A DNA stretch of 12,227 nucleotides from Hungateiclostridiaceae bacterium UBA3922 (GTDB lineage Bacteria; Bacillota; Clostridia; Acetivibrionales; DTU013): NCBI GenBank assembly GCA_002386045.1, contig DGEQ01000071.1:1-12227 (forward strand), given 5' to 3'. The number at the start of each line of letters is the position of its first letter. Within the stretch, counting starts at the first letter, position 1. This document shows positions 5,545 to 10,613 of the stretch, in pieces. The position numbers were made by a program, and so were the translations under genes. The notes beneath the pieces are model-generated. The model saw only the letters and a list, made by a program, of their open reading frames with translations, was not told where the DNA came from and ran no database searches.

Positions 5545-6490
5545 CTATCTCATCCTCTCCGCCAGATCCGAAACGTTTGAGCAGCGAATGGAAGTCTTTT
5601 TTGTACACGATGTTGATGTTTATGTCCGGGTAAAGTTCACGCAGCATCCTGACCTTTTTGTTCTTGGTCGTCACGTATTTCTGGTCCATCGTGGTGATCT
5701 CCACGTATGTGTCGAACTTCACCAGGTAAAAGTCCGGCTTGATCGCCATTTTCACATTACCTTCGGCATCCCACTTCACCGGGAACATCCTGGGCTCGTA
5801 CTGCCACTCTATCCCGTACATGTCAAGGATCCTGGCGAATTCTTCCTCGGCCGGGTGCTTGAACCGGATCTCGCCGCGCTTTATGGCCGGACCAGGTTCC
5901 GGGGAGGCAGGGGCCTCTCCCGTGGTCTTGATCCTGTCCTTCATCGCAGCCATCTCCGATATGATTTCGACACACATGTCCACGGTAAGGTCATCCGTAT
6001 TGAGGACCAGGTCATAGTGGCGGACATCGTTCCAATCCGCCCCATACAGAACGGATATGTACCTCCTGTGCCTCCGGTCGCCCTGTTGCATCAGCCGCTC
6101 CGCTTCCCTGGCGCCAAGGCCGTATTTTTGCCTCAGCCTTTCCACTCTCGTGCTGTCGGATGCGATGATCCTGATATTCAGCGCATCGGGATGCCCGCCG
6201 AAAATGATCTGCGACCCCATCCCGACTATGACGCACGGCGACTTCTCAGCTTCACTCAGAAGTTTTCCTTCGATATATTCCTTGTAGGTGAGCCCACAGT
6301 CCATTACATTGTTGTAAAACTTCGGGCTTTCGGTCAGCATCCTGAACTGGTAGTCATTCGTGACTTCTCTCATCCACTCATTAAGGACCGTGTCTTTGAG
6401 TATGAGCCGCATCCCGAGTTTCTCGCTCAGCTTTGCGGCAATTTCGCTTCCGTAGCTTCCGTCCTGTCTTGAGATCGTAATTATGGCCAA
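5459..6490 (-). CDS. Cytidylate-kinase-like protein with a C-terminal PD-(D/E)XK-like domain
   Basis: Residues 1-185 match the cytidylate-kinase-like family: MAIITISRQDGSYGSEIA as the phosphate-loop region, VIVGMGSQIIF (87-97), a lid-like RLRQKYGLGAREAERLM (118-134), and ADWNDVRHYDLVLNT (151-165). After a Pro/Ala-rich linker (187-205), residues 208-305 look like a nuclease-type core: EEFARILDMYGIEWQYEP, then PDFYL (252-256), YVEIT (262-266) and a Lys-rich TTKNKK (274-279), followed by a strand INIVYKKDF (292-300). P-D and E-x-T spacing suggests PD-(D/E)XK, with the classical Lys not in place, so catalysis is uncertain. A charged tail (310-343) overlaps the HPRT homologue by 86 bases. The start is TTG at 6490 behind GGGTGAT; it gives the family's usual N-terminus. 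First gene of a two-gene operon. Confidence 0.8.
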   Translation of the reverse strand: MAIITISRQDGSYGSEIAAKLSEKLGMRLILKDTVLNEWMREVTNDYQFRMLTESPKFYNNVMDCGLTYKEYIEGKLLSEAEKSPCVIVGMGSQIIFGGHPDALNIRIIASDSTRVERLRQKYGLGAREAERLMQQGDRRHRRYISVLYGADWNDVRHYDLVLNTDDLTVDMCVEIISEMAAMKDRIKTTGEAPASPEPGPAIKRGEIRFKHPAEEEFARILDMYGIEWQYEPRMFPVKWDAEGNVKMAIKPDFYLVKFDTYVEITTMDQKYVTTKNKKVRMLRELYPDININIVYKKDFHSLLKRFGSGGEDEIDEFNRSEKNTVQRRDDKEQGEGTGQADQ

Positions 6491-6512
6491 TAAATATCAC
6501 CCGCCTGAAACT

Positions 6513-6541
6513 ATATTATCATAAAAAAATCATGAGCTAAA
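6513..6541 (-). promoter_or_regulatory. Extended -10 promoter of the kinase-phosphoribosyltransferase operon
   Basis: On the minus strand TTTAGC (6541-6536), a 17-base spacer and TAATAT (6518-6513), with TG one base upstream of the -10 (6521-6520). A start near 6505 gives a short leader before the TTG. The stretch 6542-6665 beyond it is AT-rich spacer with no gene that I can support. Confidence 0.5.
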
Positions 6542-6665
6542 CGTGGATCCCGGCATGATGCAGAAAAAACTATCCATGAAAAATGAAATGTTGAGCAATT
6601 CGCTGATAAATATAAAAATAGTGAGATAATTAAAAATATTCCCATTTTTTATGATCGGATGCATG

Positions 6666-6695
6666 TTGAGAAAACAGGACATGTTCTGATATAAT
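6666..6695 (+). promoter_or_regulatory. Promoter of the structured RNA gene
   Basis: TTGAGA (6666-6671), an 18-base spacer and a perfect TATAAT (6690-6695) with an extended -10 TG at 6687-6688. The predicted start, about 6702, coincides with the first base of the RNA's closing helix. Confidence 0.75.
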
Positions 6696-6701
6696 TCAAG
6701 T

Positions 6702-6982
6702 AGACTCCAGGGAATACTTAGAACAGTACCGAAGGAGCTGCGACCGCCGCATAGGGAAAATATGCGGAGAGACGAGCGGAACGGTTGGTTCACATAGTGG
6801 ATCGGTATCCGCTATATCCGAAGGGTCGGGAAGGTCCCGGAGGATGCTGATCGAAGTGATGTAGAAATCGCATCGCGAAGAAGGCATACCAAAAGGAGTT
6901 CCGGTCCGGAGGACGAAAAAGTCTGAGGAAAAGGGTCAAAGCAGAAGGTATTGGATCGAAAGGTTCGCTGGAGTCTTTTTTT
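6702..6982 (+). ncRNA. Stand-alone structured non-coding RNA, about 280 nt, family unassigned
   Basis: No frame here encodes a convincing protein, yet the stretch has a strong promoter, a U-tract end and dense complementarity. The first nine bases AGACTCCAG (6702-6710) pair perfectly with CTGGAGTCT (6968-6976), which runs into seven Ts (6976-6982). Internal helices that can be read directly: UACU/AGUA (6715-6718/6725-6728); GACCG with CGGUU (6742-6746/6782-6786) enclosing a perfect 7-bp CCGCAUA/UAUGCGG (6747-6753/6761-6767) with a GGGAAAA loop; a 9-bp helix with a CGGU loop (6794-6802/6807-6815); AUCC/GGAU (6816-6819/6842-6845) around CGGG/CCCG; and GUGAUG/CAUCGC (6856-6861/6871-6876). The RNA is purine-rich, unlike its surroundings. 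I see no RNase P, tmRNA or SRP signatures. It lies between two minus-strand genes, so it is not a leader of either. Confidence 0.8.
6968..6982 (+). terminator. 3' end of the structured RNA (closing-helix arm plus U-tract)
   Basis: CTGGAGTCT followed by a 7-T run. The pairing arm is the RNA's own 5' end 260 bases away; the only local hairpin is a weak CGAA/TTCG (6957-6960/6964-6967). The T-run ends six bases before the stop codon of the convergent LysR gene. Confidence 0.7.
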
Positions 6983-6987
6983 GATTT

Positions 6988-7902
6988 TCAGCGGTCTGCC
7001 CTGTCCATTCCGGATCCAAGTTCGCTGAACACTACTTCCACCAGCTTTTGCGCGGCCGGCGACAGGGGAACGCTTTTAAGGTAGCAAAATCCGATGCTTC
7101 GCGGCGGTATCTCCTGTTCAAGCTTTATCCTGAACACTTTAGACGACCTGAGGTAATCCAGGGAAAATTCCTCAACGACGCACGCTATCCCGAAGTTAAA
7201 GCGGGCGAATTCGAGCAGCAGGTCGTGGGAGCCAAGTTCTATCTCGGGCGTGACCCTTATTCCCTGCGACTGCAGGTGCTTCTCTACATACAGCCTGGAA
7301 TTCGACTTGCGCTCCAGGAGTATCAGCGGCATCCCGGCTATCACGTCAAGCCCGGCAGGCTGCGGGATCCGCCCGATAAATTTCCCTCCGCAGACAAAAA
7401 TGTCATGTATCTCGATGCATTCCTTCGTTTCAAGCGCATCGTCCTTTACAGGGAAGTTGCACACCGCTATGTCTATTTCGCCGGATTTGACCAGCGCGCA
7501 CAGCTCAGTGGTCGTCCTGTTCACTATGTTCAGCTTGATGTTTGGATACCGGCTGCGGAAGATTTCAAGATATGGCAGCAAAAAATACCTCGATATGGTG
7601 TCTCCAACGCCGACCTTCATTTCGCCCACTTTCAGGTCCCTGGATTCGAGCAGCTTGTTTTCGCCCTGGCGTATCAGGTTGATGGCCGAATTGACATGCT
7701 CGTACAGCAGCTGGCCGTCGTTGGTAAGAGTCACACCGGTCGACGTCCTGGTAAACAGCCGTACGCCCAGTTCGCTCTCCAGGCTCATCACAGCCTGGCT
7801 TACGGCAGGCTGGGTCATGTACAGCCTTTTTGCCGCCCCGGAAAAACTCCTGCATTTTGCCACTTCACAAAAAATCCTGTATTGGTCGAGCTTGGGCGCC
7901 AT
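6988..7902 (-). CDS. LysR-family transcriptional regulator
   Basis: This is a full-length LysR regulator (304 residues). Residues 5-64 form the winged helix-turn-helix: LDQYRIFCEVAKCRSFSGAA, RLYMTQPAVSQAVMSLE, then ELGVRLFTRTSTGVTLTNDG. Residues about 91-297 form the periplasmic-binding-like effector domain (VGVGDTISRYFLLPYLEIF, then YPNIKLNIVNRTT). LysR proteins bind DNA as tetramers and usually control a divergent neighbour, here the CofE-like ligase gene, from which it is separated by 105 bases. The effector is not predictable from sequence. The ATG at 7902 has GCGGTGAT just upstream. The gene ends against the terminator of the convergent structured RNA. Its transcript, if not stopped, would be antisense to that RNA. 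Confidence 0.93.
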   Translation of the reverse strand: MAPKLDQYRIFCEVAKCRSFSGAAKRLYMTQPAVSQAVMSLESELGVRLFTRTSTGVTLTNDGQLLYEHVNSAINLIRQGENKLLESRDLKVGEMKVGVGDTISRYFLLPYLEIFRSRYPNIKLNIVNRTTTELCALVKSGEIDIAVCNFPVKDDALETKECIEIHDIFVCGGKFIGRIPQPAGLDVIAGMPLILLERKSNSRLYVEKHLQSQGIRVTPEIELGSHDLLLEFARFNFGIACVVEEFSLDYLRSSKVFRIKLEQEIPPRSIGFCYLKSVPLSPAAQKLVEVVFSELGSGMDRADR

Positions 7903-7915
7903 ATAATCACCGCTT

Positions 7916-7929
7916 ATAATATGTATTAT
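7916..7929. promoter_or_regulatory. Dyad ATAATA-N2-TATTAT, candidate operator
   Basis: A perfect inverted repeat with a 2-base centre lies between the LysR start codon and its predicted transcription start. It could be an autoregulatory LysR site, but it does not follow the T-N11-A pattern cleanly and AT-rich dyads arise easily. Confidence 0.35.
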
Positions 7930-7939
7930 TGATATTTAT

Positions 7940-7968
7940 TTTACTTATAGCATGTTTTCACATATAAT
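7940..7968 (+). promoter_or_regulatory. Promoter of the CofE-like ligase gene
   Basis: TTTACT (7940-7945), a 17-base spacer and a perfect TATAAT (7963-7968). Transcription would start near 7975, about 33 bases before the ATG, which is preceded by AGGGAG (7995-8000). It overlaps the LysR promoter almost completely. Confidence 0.6.
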
Positions 7969-7972
7969 ACAA
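7944..7972 (-). promoter_or_regulatory. Promoter of the LysR gene
   Basis: On the minus strand TTGTAT (7972-7967), a 17-base spacer and TATAAG (7949-7944). Its -35 overlaps the -10 of the ligase promoter and the reverse, so the two polymerase sites should exclude each other. Confidence 0.5.
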
Positions 7973-8007
7973 GTGGACAATCAAAACTATCCACAGGGAG
8001 TGTTACG

Positions 8008-9210
8008 ATGGAAAGAACGACAGGTACCGTTGTGAGGGGCATCAGGACTCCGATAATAAACGAGGGCGACGACCTGGTACAGATAGTGACGGACAGCATC
8101 CTAAGGGCTTCCCGGGCGGAAGGCTTTGACATAAAAGACAGGGATGTCATTGGCATAACCGAATCGGTGGTAGCCAGGGCCCAGGGCAATTATGCGACCA
8201 TAGACGATATAGCTGCAGATATCCGGTCAAAATTCGGTGATGCGACCATTGGAGTAATATTCCCCATCCTCAGCAGGAACCGCTTTGCGGTGTGCCTCCG
8301 CGGTATAGCCAAAGGCGTGGCGGAAGGCTCGAAAAAAATAGTGCTGATGCTCAGCTATCCGTCCGACGAAGTGGGCAACCACCTCGTTGACATCGACGCG
8401 CTCGACGGAAAAGGCATCAACCCATACAGCGACACTCTCACGCTGGGACAGTTCCGCGAGCTTTTCGGCAACAGGAAACATACATTCACGGGCATCGACT
8501 ACATCGACTACTACAAGTCGCTGACCGAGGAATTCGGAGTCGAGTGCAGGATCATATTCTCAAACGATCCGAGGACGATCCTTGGATATACGAAACACGT
8601 GCTGGCATGCGATATCCACAGCAGGGCAAGGACGAAAAGGATACTGCGGTCCGCCGGCGCCGAAAAAGTATACGGCCTGGACGAAATACTGACGGCCCCG
8701 GTCAACGGCAGCGGATACAACGAGACTTTCGGTCTGCTTGGCTCAAACAAGGCCACGGATGACAGTGTCAAGCTTTTTCCGCGTGATTGCCGTCAGCTTG
8801 TCGATAAAATCCAGGCCCGCATGAAGGAACTCACCGGCAAAACCGTGGAAGTCATGGTTTACGGAGATGGCGCATTCAAGGACCCTGTGGGCAAGATATG
8901 GGAACTGGCCGACCCGGTGGTTTCACCCGGCTACACTGCCGGTCTTGAGGGCACCCCGAATGAAGTGAAGCTGAAATACCTTGCCGACAACGAGTTCAGT
9001 GCCCTTAGAGGAGAAGAGCAGAAAAAGGCGATCGCCGAGTATATCAGGAACAAGAAAAAGGACCTGGAAGGAGAGATGGCGTCCCAGGGTACGACGCCGA
9101 GAAGGCTGACCGACCTGCTGGGTTCGCTCTGCGACCTGACTAGCGGCAGCGGTGACAAGGGAACGCCGGTCGTGTACATACAGGGATATTTCGACAACTA
9201 TGCGATGTAG
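8008..9210 (+). CDS. CofE-like coenzyme F420-0:L-glutamate ligase family protein
   Basis: This 400-residue protein belongs to the F420-0:L-glutamate ligase (CofE/FbiB N-terminal) family, whose characterised members add glutamate to F420-0 using GTP. Recognisable family segments include RTPIINEGDDL near the N-terminus, DRDVIGITESVVARAQGN (about 44-61), then GVIFPILSRNRF, LMLSYPSDEVGN, GINPYSDTLT, PVNGSGYNETFGLLGSNKA, and the acidic YGDGAFKDPVGKIWELADP. The C-terminal TDLLGSLCDLTSGSGDKGTP is very characteristic. It is longer than archaeal CofE (about 250 residues). Clostridial homologues are widespread in genomes not known to make F420, so the substrate here may be different; no other F420 gene is in the window. 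The gene is divergent from the LysR regulator that probably controls it and ends 18 bases from the convergent macrodomain gene. Confidence 0.88.
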   Translation: MERTTGTVVRGIRTPIINEGDDLVQIVTDSILRASRAEGFDIKDRDVIGITESVVARAQGNYATIDDIAADIRSKFGDATIGVIFPILSRNRFAVCLRGIAKGVAEGSKKIVLMLSYPSDEVGNHLVDIDALDGKGINPYSDTLTLGQFRELFGNRKHTFTGIDYIDYYKSLTEEFGVECRIIFSNDPRTILGYTKHVLACDIHSRARTKRILRSAGAEKVYGLDEILTAPVNGSGYNETFGLLGSNKATDDSVKLFPRDCRQLVDKIQARMKELTGKTVEVMVYGDGAFKDPVGKIWELADPVVSPGYTAGLEGTPNEVKLKYLADNEFSALRGEEQKKAIAEYIRNKKKDLEGEMASQGTTPRRLTDLLGSLCDLTSGSGDKGTPVVYIQGYFDNYAM

Positions 9211-9228
9211 GAATCAGGTAAAAAACAA

Positions 9229-9717
9229 CTATTCGCTCAGCTTATATGAACTCCTGTCGAATATCACGAGATATACGTCGATTTCATCATTTTCAAGCAG
9301 GAATTCGCCTATGGAGGACACGGCTATATGCAGCGCCTGGTCCCTGGGATAGCCGTAGATGCCCGAGGATATGAGAGGAAAAGATATGGATTTGCATTTA
9401 TGTTCCACGGCCAGTCTCAGGGAATTCAGGTAACTGTCGCGAAGCAGCTTAGCCTCGCCATGGCCGCCGCCACGCCATATCGGCCCGACGGTGTGGATTA
9501 TGTATTTTGCCGGGAGCCTGCCTGCGCCGGTGATGACTGCCTGCCCCACCTCGCAGCCGCCGATCCTGTCGCATTCCCTCTGGAGTTCTTCCGGACCTGC
9601 AGCAGCGAAAATAGCTCCGCACACTCCGCCGCCCATTTTCAGCTGTGGATTTGCAGCGTTCACTATGGCATCGGTTTTCATTTTCGTTATATCATTCCGC
9701 ACGATCTTAAGCGGCAT
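9229..9717 (-). CDS. Macrodomain protein (O-acetyl-ADP-ribose deacetylase / ADP-ribosyl hydrolase type)
   Basis: This is a single-domain macrodomain protein of 162 residues, which binds ADP-ribose and often removes it or its acetyl ester. From MPLKIVRNDITKMK it shows DAIVNAAN, the Gly-rich loop MGGGVCGAIF, GCEVGQAVITGAG, AKYIIHTVGP, and the phosphate-binding loop PLISSGIYGYP near residue 119. All of these are intact, so activity is likely. I take the ATG at 9717 as the start, with the G-run (9722-9729) as ribosome binding site. A TTG at 9738 would lie only a few bases from the predicted transcription start. The gene has its own promoter and is convergent with the ligase gene. Its partner ADP-ribosylating enzyme, if any, is not in the window. 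Confidence 0.92.
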   Translation of the reverse strand: MPLKIVRNDITKMKTDAIVNAANPQLKMGGGVCGAIFAAAGPEELQRECDRIGGCEVGQAVITGAGRLPAKYIIHTVGPIWRGGGHGEAKLLRDSYLNSLRLAVEHKCKSISFPLISSGIYGYPRDQALHIAVSSIGEFLLENDEIDVYLVIFDRSSYKLSE

Positions 9718-9749
9718 ATGCACGCCCCCCATCAACAAGTTCCGGTACT

Positions 9750-9758
9750 ATTATACCA
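9750..9758 (-). promoter_or_regulatory. Extended -10 promoter of the macrodomain gene
   Basis: Minus strand TGGTATAAT (9758-9750) is a perfect -10 with the TGn extension; the -35 is poor. A start near 9743 gives a leader of about 26 bases before the ATG at 9717. Confidence 0.55.
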
Positions 9759-10008
9759 TTGTTCACCATACGAATCTTACCGTTCATGGCAACAAAACCG
9801 CAACCAGTCCTATACATTGCGTCGACCTGTCCGTTATGGTAAACTGTCCATGCTGCCTGCCGGAAACACAGCAATGCGTATGTCAGCCGGACTATCGGGC
9901 TCAATAAATGCAGAATGGGCGCAGACACACAGTTCCAGGGATGCAGGGACATGGCAGCAGAAATCGGGAAAACAGCATAACCATCGCAACAAGGTAATCA
10001 ACATTGCA
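9759..10008. other. Intergenic stretch with no supported gene
   Basis: Both strands have open frames here but none has a ribosome binding site with protein-like composition. One minus-strand frame (about 9770-9860) reads YHNGQVDAMYRTGCGF, faintly like a cell-wall repeat. I see no clear promoter for the restriction endonuclease gene in this stretch. Confidence 0.5.
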
Positions 10009-10020
10009 AAGGAGACAGAA

Positions 10021-10566
10021 ATGAACGCAGAAACCAGGGAATTCAGGGATGGCATATTCGCACTCCGCACACGCAGGTTCGGCACCGTGGCGGAGTTGAT
10101 GATAGAGGCACTGTTCCGGTTCCACAAATCGATGAACCAGTTTCATGACCGCTATGACGCAGTCGAAAACAAGCGCATAGAAATAAAATTCTCGACCGTC
10201 ATGAAGAAAAATGATGCGCGGATCACCAGGGAAAACCTGGTCGAGCAGTGCCTGAATGCAAATGTCGCCAATCGCGCCCTCAACAGCACTGATATATACA
10301 AGTACCCTTTCGACTGCAATATCCAGCAGGTCAAACGGGCAGAATTCGATGTCCTGTACTACGGGCTGTTTTTCGCAGACAGGATCGCGATCTTCAGGAT
10401 GACCAGCGATGAAGTGCTGTCCTGCCCGGGCTACTCAGATTTCCAGCATAAAGGCAATGAAGGCGAGGGGCAGTTCCACCTGAACCAGAAAACCATCGGC
10501 TGGCACCTGGAAAACAAATTCGTGCAGTGGCTGACATACGGAGAGCTCTATGAGCTTTTCTCCTGA
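10021..10566 (+). CDS. Type II restriction endonuclease, PD-(D/E)XK type
   Basis: I read this 181-residue protein as the endonuclease of a restriction-modification pair. The nuclease core is visible: E25 or E29 in FGTVAELMIEAL, D46 in RYDAVENKR, then E54-I-K56 in RIEIKFS, the D-x7-ExK spacing of the PD-(D/E)XK fold. The rest (QQVKRAEFDVLYYGLFFADRIAIF) alternates strands as in small type II enzymes, and the C-terminal part is rich in Gln, His and aromatics. The start at 10021 is set by AAGGAG six bases upstream; the frame is open much further 5' but not protein-like there. It is convergent with the methyltransferase (47 bases between the stops), the usual arrangement where expression is separately controlled. 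I cannot name the subtype or recognition site. Confidence 0.75.
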   Translation: MNAETREFRDGIFALRTRRFGTVAELMIEALFRFHKSMNQFHDRYDAVENKRIEIKFSTVMKKNDARITRENLVEQCLNANVANRALNSTDIYKYPFDCNIQQVKRAEFDVLYYGLFFADRIAIFRMTSDEVLSCPGYSDFQHKGNEGEGQFHLNQKTIGWHLENKFVQWLTYGELYELFS

Positions 10567-10613
10567 CAGGTTTTACTGCGTCCGGCGCAATGAGTTTCGC
10601 AAAATGCTATTTG

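Noticed and set aside
5588..6472. A 294-residue plus-strand frame
   Set aside because: Shadow of the kinase fusion gene; no ribosome binding site and no recognisable motif.
6530..6887. Two minus-strand frames across the structured RNA region
   Set aside because: No ribosome binding site and no family-like sequence; the plus-strand promoter, closing helix and T-run explain the region better.
6702..6982. CsrA-sponge reading of the RNA because of many GGA triplets
   Set aside because: The RNA is so rich in G and A that about this many GGA triplets are expected by composition alone; only one or two fall clearly in hairpin loops.
9707..9952. Minus-strand frame with YHNGQVDAMYRTGCGF, faintly like a choline-binding or cell-wall repeat
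   Set aside because: It runs through the macrodomain promoter and start region, has no ribosome binding site, and the resemblance covers too few residues.
9328..10020. Upstream in-frame extension of the restriction endonuclease
   Set aside because: It is antisense to the macrodomain gene for most of its length, and the translated sequence before 10021 is not protein-like. AAGGAG before 10021 sets the start.
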